Source: Streptomyces californicus (GTDB taxonomy: Bacteria > Actinomycetota > Actinomycetes > Streptomycetales > Streptomycetaceae). From it: 64,000 nt of DNA. The stretch covers positions 1 through 64,000 of the forward strand of contig NZ_JNZZ01000029.1 of NCBI RefSeq assembly GCF_000717645.1. Reading direction: 5' to 3'. Below are positions 47,729 through 57,800 of the stretch, in pieces; the first letter of the stretch is position 1, and each line of letters begins with the position of its first letter. A model generated the notes under the pieces. That model ran no database searches, was not told the origin of the DNA, and was given only the letters and a program-made list of their open reading frames with translations. The position numbers and the translations under genes are program-made.

Positions 47729-49132
47729 TCAGACGATCCAGCGATCGCCGAAGCCGCAGTCGGCGATCTCCAGCCGGGCGTCGTTCCCGGCGGAGGCACC
47801 ACCGGTCGGGCGCAGGCACAGGTCCTTGCTGACCGCGTTGCGGATCCAGTTCGTCCCGTCGCCGCGCGGGTCGAGCCACCAGAGCTGGTTGTCGCCCGAC
47901 GCGTTGCAGTGGAACTGGCCGATCTTCGTCCCCGCCGAACGGGCGTTGTAGTACCCCAGGTCCAGGCAGAGCCCGTCCTTGCTGTTGCGGATCAGGAAGA
48001 GGGGCGCGTTCTGGGGCCCGCCGTCCTTGTCCACGATGTCGAGGTTCCACAACTGGTTGTCGCCCGTCGTGCCGTTGCACGGGTACTGGTTGACGGCGTT
48101 GTTGATCTTGCCCTTGCCGTAACCGCCGATGTCGATGCACTGGTTGGTCGACGCGTTCTTGATCACGGTGTTCTGGACCCCGGAGCGCCCGTTCGCCCAC
48201 TGGCGGAGCTGCTCGGCCGGCGTCAGCGCCTTGGCCTTGACCTTCGCCTTGGCCTTGGGCTCGGGCTTCTCCTCGGCCTCGGACTTCTTTGGGGAGGGGG
48301 TCGGCGAGACCGTGACCGGCGGCTGGTGGACCACCGGCGCGACCGCCTTCTTCTCCTTCTTCTCCTCCTTCTTCTTGCTCGGCGTGGGCGCGGGAGCCGG
48401 CGTCTGGCTGGTGTACGTCTCCGGGACCGGAGGCCGCTCACTGTCCAGGACGGTGCCGGCCGCGTTCTCGGTCCGGGTGCGCTCGGGCTTGCGGTCGTCC
48501 TGCCCCGCCAAGAGGAAGGGCACCGCGATGAGGAGCGCCCCGACGATGCCGGCGGCGGCGAGCATCGGCTTCTTGGGCCGGCTGCCGGGCGGTTCGTCGC
48601 CCTCCTGCGTACTGGCCCCGCCGCCGCCACCGGTTCCGGTGGCGGTCGCCGCGCTGCCGGAAGCCGGGCCGTCGGTGCTGACGGTCGCCAGTTCAGCGGT
48701 CGGGACGGATGCCGACGACGACGCCGACGACGGTACGGAAGCGGCTGCCGCCGCCGAGGAGGCGGAGGGTCTGGTGGCGCCCTCCGCCTCTTCCCGGGGC
48801 GCCTCGGCGCGCGCTCCGGTGCTGGCGGCGTCCGGGCCCGTGGTGGCGCTCGTGGACGCGGCGGCACCGGCGTTCGTGCCTGCGGGGCTCGCGGACGCCG
48901 GAGTCTCCGCCCGGGTGGCGGCCTCCGGGGCGGCTCCGGCGGCGGGTGCGGTCGTACCGCCGCCCGGCGCCAGTGCGCTGCCGGGGTCCCCCGGCGCTCC
49001 CGGCATGGTCACCGCGCGGCGGACCGACACCGACGGGCCGCCGGAGCCCCGGCTGTTCCCGGTGCCGCCTTCGCCGCTGGATGTGCCCGACCGCGTGGGT
49101 ATGCGGGGGGTCGGATCATGCTCTCGTGCCAC
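47729..49132 (-). CDS. Membrane-anchored ricin-type beta-trefoil protein
   Basis: The 467-residue protein has a long disordered Ala/Ser/Thr/Gly-rich cytoplasmic N-terminus (about 1-190) and one membrane helix (about 193-213, AAAGIVGALLIAVPFLLAG). A Pro/Lys/Glu-rich stalk (about 225-312) includes KKKEEKKEKK. The C-terminal RICIN beta-trefoil (about 318-467) has three QxW-like repeats (DNQLWNL, DNQLWWL, GDRWIV) and paired Cys. Ricin domains bind sugars, so this looks like a surface lectin. It starts at GTG 49132, 36 bp after the ADP-ribosyltransferase-like gene on the same strand, and should be the last gene of that operon. Confidence 0.82.
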   Translation of the reverse strand: MAREHDPTPRIPTRSGTSSGEGGTGNSRGSGGPSVSVRRAVTMPGAPGDPGSALAPGGGTTAPAAGAAPEAATRAETPASASPAGTNAGAAASTSATTGPDAASTGARAEAPREEAEGATRPSASSAAAAASVPSSASSSASVPTAELATVSTDGPASGSAATATGTGGGGGASTQEGDEPPGSRPKKPMLAAAGIVGALLIAVPFLLAGQDDRKPERTRTENAAGTVLDSERPPVPETYTSQTPAPAPTPSKKKEEKKEKKAVAPVVHQPPVTVSPTPSPKKSEAEEKPEPKAKAKVKAKALTPAEQLRQWANGRSGVQNTVIKNASTNQCIDIGGYGKGKINNAVNQYPCNGTTGDNQLWNLDIVDKDGGPQNAPLFLIRNSKDGLCLDLGYYNARSAGTKIGQFHCNASGDNQLWWLDPRGDGTNWIRNAVSKDLCLRPTGGASAGNDARLEIADCGFGDRWIV

Positions 49133-49168
49133 GTAAGGTCCTCGCTCCTGTCGGGGTTCTCTGTCGCG

Positions 49169-52100
49169 TCACGGCCCGGCCCCCACCGCGCCCGTGCAGC
49201 GGTCCGGCCAGGGGCCGGCGCTTTTGGGCGTCGCGTCGGGTCCGGGCGCGACGGCCTCCAGCCGGGCGAGCACGGTCCGGTCCCCCTCGGGATCGGGCGC
49301 GACCGCCTCGGCAGGTCCGGTCAGTTCACGCAGATGGATCTGTACGCCGGGCCGCGCGCGGCGGACGGCCAGCACCCGGAAGAGCGTCCCGGGGGCGAAC
49401 ACGACCTCCTCCGGCCCGCGCTGCTCGGAGAACTGGCGTACACGGCGGCCGGCCACCGACCAGATGACATAGCTGTCACCCGGCGGCGGTGCGGCGCCGG
49501 CGTCCGGCCGTACGGTGCTCAGCAGGGCCGCGTCGCGCAGCAGCGTCCCGGGACGCGGCGGGGCGGGGCGGTCCGCGCCCGCGGAGACGGCGGTGCCGCG
49601 CAGCACCACGCCCCGGTAGGACGGCATCCGGTTGAGCGCCGAGGCCACGCAGGCGCCGTACGGCAGCAGGTCCAGCTCGCGGTCGCGCAGACTCCATGTC
49701 AACGCGCCGTGGCTGAGCGGCCCTTCGGCCAGGTGCAGATACATCCGCAGCGCGATGAGGTCCGCGCGGGCCGCCTCCTGCTCCTTCCCGCGCAGAGCGG
49801 GCATCCGGGCGAGGGCACGGGCGACAGCCGCGCCGTGCCGGTCCCACAGGTCGCCCGCGAGCGTCCGGAAGGCGGTCCGCTCGGCCTCGGAGCTGCGGTG
49901 TCCGGGGTCCAGGAGGACCGGGGGAAGCGGCTCCTGGGCCACCGGCTCCGCGTCTTCGTCCCCGGCACCCTCTCCGTCGTCGTTGCCGTCACCGTCATCG
50001 GTCGCGTGGCCGGTGTCGGCGACGCCGGGAACGCCTCGGGGATCCGGCGCGTCCGGTACGTCCGCGTCCGGCGCGTCCGGTACGGGGGCCACGTCCGGCA
50101 CCCGGGCGGCTCCGGAGTCCGACGAGGCGGTCGAGGTGACCGGCGCCGTCGCGGGCGCGGGGTCGGAGGACCCGGCCGCCGGCCGGCGCGCCGGCCCCGG
50201 CGGAGCGGGCGCGGGCTCCGGATCCCGGACGTCCGTGCCGGTGGGGCGGGGAGCGGCCGGGGGGATCTCGGTGGGGACCTCGGTGGGGTCCTCCGGCCCG
50301 GCGGACGGCTTCGGGTCGGGGTCCGCTTCCGGTTGCGGCTTCGGGGCGCGGTCGGGGTCCTGGTCGGGGGCGGAGTCCGCTTCCGGTCCCGCTTCCGGCT
50401 TCGGGTCGGGGTCCGCGTCCGGTCCCGGGTCGCGGTCAGCTCCCGGTCCCCGGCCGGGGTCCGCGTCCGGTCCCGCCTCCGCCTCCGGTTCGGTCGCCGA
50501 TGCGTCAGGGGCCGCCGACGACGGTTTCGGGTCTCCGGCCCCCGCCGGAGCCTTCTTCTGCTCGGCGGCGTTCTCGGCTTCGGGAGCGATGGGGGCGATG
50601 GGGGCGTCGGGGGCGTCTCCCTCAGTCGCTCCCGTGCCCTCGGACGTCGTGGCCTTCCCGGCCGTCGTACCGGTTCCGTCGGCCGCCTCGGGGCGCGCGT
50701 CCGGACCGGAGGTCGCCGCCGGCGTGCGGGCCCGCCCGGCGAACCCCGTCGGAACGCGGTCGTCGTCCGACCAGTCGAAGGTGCTCGCCCGCCGCTCCCG
50801 CTCCCCGCGCACCGGGCCCCTGCCGGACGCACCGGAGGTTCCCGAGGCGCTGGACGTACCCGAAGCGCTGGACGTACCCGAAGCACTCGACGTATCCGAG
50901 GCCCTCGGCGTGCTCGGGGTCGCGGGCGTACGCGGGGTGCTGGACGCGCCCGCACCCGTCGCGGTGCTCGCCTGCGCCGCCGTGCCCGTCCCCGCGCTCG
51001 TCTCCGACCCGGCCGCCATCGACTCCCGGAGCTGCCGGGCGCGGTCCGTGCGCGCCTCCCGGCCGCCGATTTTCGCCGCCGGGGCCGGGGTGGACCCGGA
51101 GGTCCGGCCCGGCTGGTGCGCCGCCGTCGCGGGCTGGGCGGACTGGGTGCGCGGGCCCTGGCCGGGGCGCTCCGCGGGTCCGGACGGTGCCGGGCGCGCG
51201 GTGCCCCGTACCGGAGGCGTCGGTGACAACGATGCCGGTGCGGGAGCTCCCGACGGCGCGGCGGGACCGGCGGCGGCAGCGGCGGGGCGGCCCGGGGCCG
51301 CCTGCCCGGCCCGGACCGGGGCCGGGGCGGCGTGGCGCAGGGTGCGCAGTCCGTACTGGGCGGCCAGCCGCCGCAGTTCGCGTCCGCCGTCGCGGGCCGC
51401 ACCGTGAACGTGCAGGGTCGTACGGCCGCGCAGGTCCGGGGCCAGGGACTCCAGCACGTTCGACAGGACCGGCCACAGCGAGGCGTCGAGCAGTTCGCCC
51501 GGCACGCCCAGCTCGATCACCGGGCCGCCCGGGTCCACCCGGCGGGCCGACAGCGCCGGGCCGCCGCGCGGTCCCACCCACATGCCGGCCCGGGTCACCG
51601 TGAGCTGCCAGTCGTCGGTCAGTCCGACCACGCCCTCCTCCGGGCGCGCGGGCCCGGGCAGCGGGGGGCTCCAGCGCAGCAGCCGGGGCGGCCGGGCGCG
51701 GCCCTCCGCGTCCGGCGGGGCGCAGCGGACGGCGTCGACGAACGGGATCCACGTCGGGACGCCGTCCGGCGTCGCCAGCACCGACCGCACGGAGTACGTG
51801 CCGAGCGGGCCGGAGGCCGCGACGAGCGGCAGCCCGGTCATGACCTCCACCTCGATGTCCAGCCGGTCGGAGACCGACTGCGCCAGCGGCAGCAGATCGC
51901 GCCGCCCGCCGGGCACGAGCCGCACGGCGACCTGGACGTCGTCCGGCAGGGCTTCGAGCACCTCGGCGACCTCCTCGGCCGAGATGTCCTCGCCGAAGGG
52001 CACCCCGACCACGACGGTCAGGCGCCGGGGGTCGACCGGCACCGCGTGGTAGAGGTCGCCGGGCCGGGCCGGCGCGGCCCCGGAGGGGCGGACCAGCACC

Positions 52101-52753
52101 CCGGCGGGTATCTGCTCGACGACGCAGCCGCCCGCCAGGGCCGACGGCAGGCCGTTCAGCGCGGACTGCCAGGACGGCTGCGGGCTGCGCGGACCCAGCG
52201 GCTTCGGCCGCTCGCCCGGCGCGAACCGCCACCAGCCGCCCGCGGAGGGCCGCGGTGCGGCGCCCTCGGCGGGCGGGACGAAGAGGGAGCCGCCTGGGAC
52301 TACGAGCGGCGGCCCGTCCGGAGCCTCGACCGCCATCCGCCAGGCGTCGGCGATGCGGCGGGCGGTGGCGGGCCGGCCCTCGGTCTCGTGCCCGGCGCCG
52401 GGCATGACCAGCCGTACGCTGTCGGCCCCCGATTCGCCCAGGGTGTCGAGCAGTTCGCTCAGCTTCGGCCAGAAGGCGGCGGAGCCGGCCCCCTCGGCGC
52501 CCGCGACGACGGTCACGGTGTCCTCGTCCGCGCGCATGGTGCGGGCCAGGTCGGCGACGTCGGCCGGGGTGAGGGTCTCGTCGGAGAAGGTCCGCAGCAG
52601 CAGCATGCCGTCGTGGTCCTCGACGAGGAACCCCTCCTCGGCACCGCCGCCAGGTTCGGTGGAGGCGGTCGGCACGGCCGCCGGGCGGTCGCGCCCGGGG
52701 CCGGTGGCGGTTCCGGCGCCGCGTCGGCGTGCGAAGAGTCCTCTGCCCCTCAT
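49169..52753 (-). CDS. Large multidomain protein with C-terminal ADP-ribosyltransferase-like domain
   Basis: The 1,194-residue protein has no signal peptide. Residues about 30-460 form a structured region I cannot name, with strand-rich segments such as [18 protein letters not shown] and [18 protein letters not shown]. Residues about 465-940 are low complexity: Pro/Ala/Gly, a (SASGTS)n repeat and long Asp/Pro/Lys/Glu runs. The last 250 residues look like an ADP-ribosyltransferase fold: a helical part, YRGVVLRG (R motif, about 1046), [12 protein letters not shown] (second strand, about 1095) and [13 protein letters not shown] (motif Glu, about 1116). The Ser-Thr-Ser element is altered and the Glu-x-Glu is only EE-shifted, so activity is uncertain. 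Its ATG overlaps the previous stop. A frame extending to 53368 is a shadow of that gene. Confidence 0.7.
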   Translation of the reverse strand: MRGRGLFARRRGAGTATGPGRDRPAAVPTASTEPGGGAEEGFLVEDHDGMLLLRTFSDETLTPADVADLARTMRADEDTVTVVAGAEGAGSAAFWPKLSELLDTLGESGADSVRLVMPGAGHETEGRPATARRIADAWRMAVEAPDGPPLVVPGGSLFVPPAEGAAPRPSAGGWWRFAPGERPKPLGPRSPQPSWQSALNGLPSALAGGCVVEQIPAGVLVRPSGAAPARPGDLYHAVPVDPRRLTVVVGVPFGEDISAEEVAEVLEALPDDVQVAVRLVPGGRRDLLPLAQSVSDRLDIEVEVMTGLPLVAASGPLGTYSVRSVLATPDGVPTWIPFVDAVRCAPPDAEGRARPPRLLRWSPPLPGPARPEEGVVGLTDDWQLTVTRAGMWVGPRGGPALSARRVDPGGPVIELGVPGELLDASLWPVLSNVLESLAPDLRGRTTLHVHGAARDGGRELRRLAAQYGLRTLRHAAPAPVRAGQAAPGRPAAAAAGPAAPSGAPAPASLSPTPPVRGTARPAPSGPAERPGQGPRTQSAQPATAAHQPGRTSGSTPAPAAKIGGREARTDRARQLRESMAAGSETSAGTGTAAQASTATGAGASSTPRTPATPSTPRASDTSSASGTSSASGTSSASGTSGASGRGPVRGERERRASTFDWSDDDRVPTGFAGRARTPAATSGPDARPEAADGTGTTAGKATTSEGTGATEGDAPDAPIAPIAPEAENAAEQKKAPAGAGDPKPSSAAPDASATEPEAEAGPDADPGRGPGADRDPGPDADPDPKPEAGPEADSAPDQDPDRAPKPQPEADPDPKPSAGPEDPTEVPTEIPPAAPRPTGTDVRDPEPAPAPPGPARRPAAGSSDPAPATAPVTSTASSDSGAARVPDVAPVPDAPDADVPDAPDPRGVPGVADTGHATDDGDGNDDGEGAGDEDAEPVAQEPLPPVLLDPGHRSSEAERTAFRTLAGDLWDRHGAAVARALARMPALRGKEQEAARADLIALRMYLHLAEGPLSHGALTWSLRDRELDLLPYGACVASALNRMPSYRGVVLRGTAVSAGADRPAPPRPGTLLRDAALLSTVRPDAGAAPPPGDSYVIWSVAGRRVRQFSEQRGPEEVVFAPGTLFRVLAVRRARPGVQIHLRELTGPAEAVAPDPEGDRTVLARLEAVAPGPDATPKSAGPWPDRCTGAVGAGP
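50841..50912. repeat. 18-bp tandem repeats in the disordered region
   Basis: At least three units of CCCGAGGCGCTGGACGTA type (50841-50858, 50859-50876, 50877-50894) and a degenerate fourth encode Ser-Ala-Ser-Gly-Thr-Ser repeats on the minus strand. Prone to strain-to-strain length change. Confidence 0.8.
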
Positions 52754-53676
52754 GCCCGGACCTCCGTCCCGGCGGCGTCCACGCGGGCCGCCGTGTGCGG
52801 GGCGAGGCGGTCGGCGTCGGTCACGCGGACCGCGTGGACGCGCGGGGCGTCCGGCGCTCCCGGGCCGTCCGTGCCCACCGGCCGGGCCTCGCCGCGCTCC
52901 TGGGCGGCGATCTCCTCGGCCAGCGCCTCGGTCTCCATGATCATCCCGGCGGGTCCGTTCGGGTTGACGTAGAGGGAGTGCCCCTCGGGCAGCCCCGCGA
53001 CCACGTCGGCCACCGGGAGCAGCCGGGCGGCGAGCGATCCGAGGGCGCGGAGGTGGGCCGGGCTGGTGAAGACGGGGACCACGGGGTCGCCCTGCGCCGA
53101 CCGGAGGGCCGCCGGTCCGCCGTCCGGTCCGGTGAGCACCGCGACCTTCGACGCGGCCAGGGTGCGCAGGACCTCGCCGGCCGGCCCGTAGCCGGTCACG
53201 GCGCGCTGGACGGCGGACTCCACCGGGTCGGTGGCCCGGGGCCAGCCGAGCGCCGCCGGGGACGGGCGGTAGCCGTCGTTGTCCTCCCACGCCACGATCG
53301 CGCCGGTGGCGTCCGTACGCCACCGGCCGGGGACCGCCCAGTCCGGGGGTGCGCCCCGTCCCGACCACGCGGGGTCGGGCACGCCGAGCCAGCGGTCGGG
53401 CAGCTCCCGGGCCGCCTCGACCACCTCCGGGGGCGGCTCGGGCATCGGCCCGTCCGCTGCCGCCGAGCCGTCCGGGGCGGGGGCCGTCGGACCGGCGGGG
53501 ACGACGGCCGGTGCGGGGGCCGGGTTCGCCGGGCCGCCGACGGTCGGGACCGCTCCGGCCGGCGCGGGCCCCGGCTCCGGGTCCGGTATCGCCGGGCCGT
53601 CCTCGGCCGCGGGGAGGGGCTCGGGTCCGGGAGCGGAAGGTGTCTCCGGGCCGGACCTGTCGACGTACTCACTCAC
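52750..53676 (-). CDS. Type VII secretion-associated-like protein (SseB-like)
   Basis: The 308-residue protein starts with a disordered Pro/Ala-rich region (1-105). The following domain shows [48 protein letters not shown] and [15 protein letters not shown]. Next comes an SseB-like half with [10 protein letters not shown] and [14 protein letters not shown]. The paralogue at 54008-54805 has the same segments. I associate this family with proteins labelled type VII secretion system-associated in Streptomyces; that label is from memory. It could be a chaperone or immunity-like partner of the large neighbours. It starts at GTG 53676 and ends overlapping the 1,194-residue gene's ATG. Confidence 0.65.
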   Translation of the reverse strand: MSEYVDRSGPETPSAPGPEPLPAAEDGPAIPDPEPGPAPAGAVPTVGGPANPAPAPAVVPAGPTAPAPDGSAAADGPMPEPPPEVVEAARELPDRWLGVPDPAWSGRGAPPDWAVPGRWRTDATGAIVAWEDNDGYRPSPAALGWPRATDPVESAVQRAVTGYGPAGEVLRTLAASKVAVLTGPDGGPAALRSAQGDPVVPVFTSPAHLRALGSLAARLLPVADVVAGLPEGHSLYVNPNGPAGMIMETEALAEEIAAQERGEARPVGTDGPGAPDAPRVHAVRVTDADRLAPHTAARVDAAGTEVRA

Positions 53677-54007
53677 CGGCGGGCACTCCAGGAACAGAAG
53701 ACACGGGCCATGGTCGCGAACTCATTCTCATCGGTTGACAGTCCGGCGGGCTCATCAGGTGACAGTCCGGCGGGACGGGTTGCCGGGCCGGGCCCCTCGG
53801 CGACGGGGCACGGGGCCGGCGAGCGGGCGGCAAGCGGAATCCCCGTCCGGGTGGGGATTCCGGTCACGGAGGAACCGTACCCGCCCGAAGCGGAGTTGGA
53901 GGAGGGGCACCTGCCTCGTCCTGCCCTCGCCACCGCCCGGTCCTGCCCTCCCCGCCGCCCGGCTGTGCCCCGCCGCCGCGGGCACGGCCCTCCGGCGGCC
54001 CGGGGGG
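53677..54007. other. 331-bp gap with two 24-bp direct repeats
   Basis: No gene can be supported. Two 24-bp units lie head to tail at 53727-53750 and 53751-53774, differing at two bases and sharing GACAGTCCGGCGGG. On the minus strand one frame reads PAGLSPDE-PAGLSTDE and ends in a TGA overlapping the next gene's GTG. A short unrecognised coupled peptide is possible but lacks a convincing start. Confidence 0.45.
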
Positions 54008-54805
54008 TCAGCTCTCCCCCCGGAAGAACTCGGGCCGCTCCTCGGCGGATTCGGGAGGCCAGGGGGTGGCGTCCGGGCGGTCGCCCGCCGCCGGGGCGGG
54101 GGGCCAGGCGTCGGCCTCCTCCAGGCGCGCGAACTCCTCCAGTTCGGCCCGGGCCGCCAGCAGGGCGCTCGCGGTGACGAGTTGGCCGACCGGCGCGGAC
54201 GAGCTGAGGACCAGCACCTCCTTGCCCTCGGGCAGCCGGCCCAGGAGGTCGGGGACCAGCATCATCTCGTGCGGGGGCAGCCGGTCCTGGTCCAGTGCCG
54301 GGGAGGCCGGGAAGACCGGGACGGCCTCGGTGCCGTCCTGCGCGTCGGTGACCGCCAGACCGCCCGTCCCGTCGAGGCACACGGCCACTTCGGCGTCGGC
54401 GACCATCAGGGCGAACAGGTCCTCCGACGCGTAGCCGGTGGCGACCAGTTGCACGGCGGCGTCCACGGGGCTGACCGGCGGGGCCCAGCCGTGCGCGTCG
54501 GGCGAGGGGCGGTAGGCGGTGTTCTCCTCCCACTCCACGATCTCGCCGTCGGCGTCGCTGCGCCAGCGCCCCAGGACCGCCCAGGCCGGGGTGGGCTCGT
54601 CCTCGTCGCCGCTCCAGTGCCGGTCGATGACGGACAGCCAGTGGTCGGGGGCCGCCCTGGCCGCCTCGACGTAGTCCTCGGGCGGCTCGCGGAACCCCGG
54701 TGCGCCCCGCAGCACGGCGGACGGTCCGCCCTGGACGCCGGAGGGGCGCGGCTCGGGGGCGGCGGTCCCGTCGGCGGTCCCCGCGTCGGGCGTGTTGTCG
54801 TTCAT
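54008..54805 (-). CDS. Type VII secretion-associated-like protein, paralogue
   Basis: The 265-residue protein is related to the product of 52750-53676: APDHWLSVIDRHWSGDE, WAVLGRWRSDADGEIVEWEEN, YRPSPDAHGWAPP, DAAVQLVATGYASED, then VPVFPASPAL and LPEGKEVLVLSSSAPVGQL. There is no signal peptide or membrane segment. ATG 54805 with GAGG 5 bp upstream is preferred. GTG 54829 overlaps the stop of the giant gene and is an alternative that would couple translation. It lies directly downstream of the giant gene, so a dedicated chaperone or neutralising partner is plausible but unproven. Confidence 0.65.
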   Translation of the reverse strand: MNDNTPDAGTADGTAAPEPRPSGVQGGPSAVLRGAPGFREPPEDYVEAARAAPDHWLSVIDRHWSGDEDEPTPAWAVLGRWRSDADGEIVEWEENTAYRPSPDAHGWAPPVSPVDAAVQLVATGYASEDLFALMVADAEVAVCLDGTGGLAVTDAQDGTEAVPVFPASPALDQDRLPPHEMMLVPDLLGRLPEGKEVLVLSSSAPVGQLVTASALLAARAELEEFARLEEADAWPPAPAAGDRPDATPWPPESAEERPEFFRGES

Positions 54806-54821
54806 GGGCTCCTCGCTGCGA

Positions 54822-57800
54822 TCAGGCACGGATGTCGTCCAGTATGCGGCGGATCCGGTCGGTCAGGCTGCCGGAGGGGTCCTGTTCACGGGCCCGGAAC
54901 CAGGCGTTGACCAGCGGCTCCAGCCGAGCGGCCGTCAGCGGCCCGGCCCGGGGCGGGGATTCGGGGCCGAGCGCCGTCAACAGGCGCAGGGCGTCGTCCA
55001 GGACGGCGCGGTGCCGCCGTGCCCAGGCGTCCGCCTCGGGGTCCTGCGGTCCGGGCCGGGCCGGGACGGGGGGCGCCGTCTCCCCCGGTCCGGCGGGCGC
55101 CGGTCGCAGGACGGACGCCGGGACGGAGGACAGGGCCTCCACCACCTGGTCCAGCCGTGCCGCGTCGTCGGCCAACGGGCCGCCGGGCGTCTCCGGGGCG
55201 TCGGCCGTGCCCTGGCCGGGGGTCGGTGAGGCGTCGGCGGCTCCCCGGCCCGGGGCGTCCGAAGCCTCCGCCGAGGAGCTGTCCGGGACACCCGCCAGGT
55301 GACGGTCCCCGGCGAGCGCCAGCAGGGCGGCGGGGCCCCCGTCGCCGTGCCCGCCGTGGTACGTCACCTCGTCGTCGGGGCCCACCACGGCCACGGTCAC
55401 CCCGAGCCCGCGCGCGGCGGCCGCCGCGAGGGGGCCCATCGGCAGGGCCGTGGTCCCGGCGCCGTAGGACGGGTCGGCGAGCAGCACCCGCAGCCGCTGT
55501 ACGGGGGTCAACTCCACCCGGGAGGCGGGGATCCGGTCGCCCAGCAGCATGGCCTCCGTGCGTACGGAGACGCTGAGCGACGCCCCGATCCGGTCCAGGA
55601 GGTCCAGCGGGAGGGTGCGGTCGGCCTCCAGGGACGGCACGTCCTGCCCGGTCACGTCTTCGGCGGTGACCATGCCCTCCAGCCAGGCACGGAACTCCGC
55701 CGCCGTGCCGGTCACCGCGCCGGCCGGTGTGCCGCCCGCCACCGGGCGTACGGCGAACAGCAGGGTGTCCACGGTCCGTTCGCCCTCCCCCGGCGCCTCG
55801 CGCAGGGTGAGGGGAGCGCCGTCGAGGAGGACGGTGTCCGGCCCGACGCGCCGGAAGCCCTCGCGGAGCACGGAGACGCCGTCCCGGAGCGCCCCGTACG
55901 CGTCGTCGGGAAGGGCGGCCTTTGCGGACTGCGGGAGACCGGCGGGCTCCTCGGGCGCACCGGTCCGCGGGGGGCCGGCGGCGTCGGCGCGTTCCGTGAC
56001 GCTCGGCGACGGACCGGTCTTGGCGGCCGTGCCGGGCGTCCCCGGCGCGGCCCCCGGAGCGGGCCGGGGCCTCCAGACGGTCCTGATCCACTGGCCCAGC
56101 TTCTTCTCCCGCAGGGCGGTGATGCGCAGCGGGTCGAACGGGTCGTCCTCGACCAGGTCCAGCGGTCCGGAGTAGCCGAAGGCGCTGCGGCCGGTGCGGT
56201 CGGTGAACGGCTGCGTCCGCCGCGTGTCGCCCGCGGTGAAGCCGCCCATCGGGAAGACGACGGGGACGTCGACGCCCGCGTCCGTGACCAGTGGGGCCAG
56301 GTCGAGCAGCGCCCACAGCTCCTCGTCGGGAACGGGCACGGGGGCGTGCCCGGGGAGGTGGATGACGATGCCGCCGTCGTCCGGCCGGGTCCCGGTCCAG
56401 ATCACCAGGGAGTCCCCGCCCGGTTCCGTGGACCGCCACTGCGCCGGGTGGGGCAGGGTGAGGACGTCGTTGCCGGCCTTGACCCGCGCGTACCACTGGT
56501 CGCTCTCCACGCCGTTCGGGGCCGGGCGTCCGCTCCAGTTGTAGCCGACCGGCGATGTCCCGTCGGTGAGGATCTGCCGGAGGGCGCCCCGTTCACGCAG
56601 GTGGTGGGCGGCGAGCTGGTGCGGGTCGGTGATGTCGATCTGGCGGGCATGGGCCCGTACCGCGAGGAACGTCAGGTCCGCCGCCGTCCCCTCGTCCCAC
56701 GCGTCCGTGTCCGCGAGGTGGAGGGCGCGGCGGCCCAGGCTCTCCTGCTGCGCCGGGTCCAGGCGGTACAGGACCAGGTCGACGCCGGCCACCATCGCCC
56801 AGAAGGCGCGGGCGATGTCCTTGGGTCGCAGCGTGACGGGTTCGGGGAGGCCCACCGCGTCGCGGGCGAGTTCCTCGCCCTGGGTGCCGGAGAGTTCGTC
56901 GACGGCGTACGTCAGGGCGGTGTCCGGCAGCATCCCGGAGAGCGTGCTGTCCGGCCGCTGTGCGACCAGCTGCCGGGCGGCGTCCAGGACGTCCCGGTAG
57001 GCGTCGGGGCCCGGGGCGTCGCCGCCGACGCGCCGGGCGAGGAACGTCCACAGCTCCATGCGGAACGGGGTGAACCGCCGCAGGCCGGGGTCGTTGGCGC
57101 GCAGGGTCTCCAGTGCGGCGATGCCCTTGAGCGCCCCCTCGTACCGGCCGCCCGGCACCCACCGGTCGTCCTCCACGGCATGGTCGAAGACCAGGCGCAG
57201 GGCGCGTACCAGCCGCAGGACGGTCGTCCGGACCTCCGGCGGCACGGTGTCCGGGTCGCCGTGCAGGCCCGCGATCACGGCCAGGCGGTTGAGTTCGGCC
57301 TCGGTCGGCTCGGGGCGGACGCGCACCACGCGGCCGACCACACCGCCGGGGGTGTCCTCCAGCATGAAGGAGTCGTCGTCCAACCCCGCCGTCTGGGTCG
57401 GGCCCTCGACGTCCAGCCGGCTGACGTTGGCCGTGTGCTGGATGAGGGACACCTCGTCCAGCGGGTCCTCCACGGGCCGTACCGGGCGGCCCTCCTGCGG
57501 TTGGTCGAGGGGATGGCCCGGCGAGGCCGCGTAGCAGACCTGGAGGCCGATCCGGTGGCCGGGCGGCAGCTCGCGGACCTCGCGCAGTCCGCCGATGTAG
57601 CGTCCGCCGTCGGCGGCGGTCAGCATCACCGTCGAGCCGTCGCGCAGGACGATCTCCAGCGTGCCGGGGTAGCCGTGTCCGTAGTACGTGTAGACCGCCG
57701 GGTCCAGGGTGTACGGCTCGGTGCCGACGACCTGGTCGCCCAGGGTGGTGGCCGCGTAGTGGATCCGCTGCCGCCGGTGGAAGAGCCCGCGCAGCATCCG

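Noticed and set aside
52754..53368. N-terminal extension of the ADP-ribosyltransferase-like protein
   Set aside because: The extra 205 residues are a frame-shifted shadow of the T7SS-associated-like gene; ATG 52753 overlaps that gene's stop.
53673..54533. 286-residue minus-strand frame spanning the 331-bp gap
   Set aside because: Most of it is a shadow of the gene at 54008-54805. Only the last 60 residues lie in the gap, without a ribosome-binding site.
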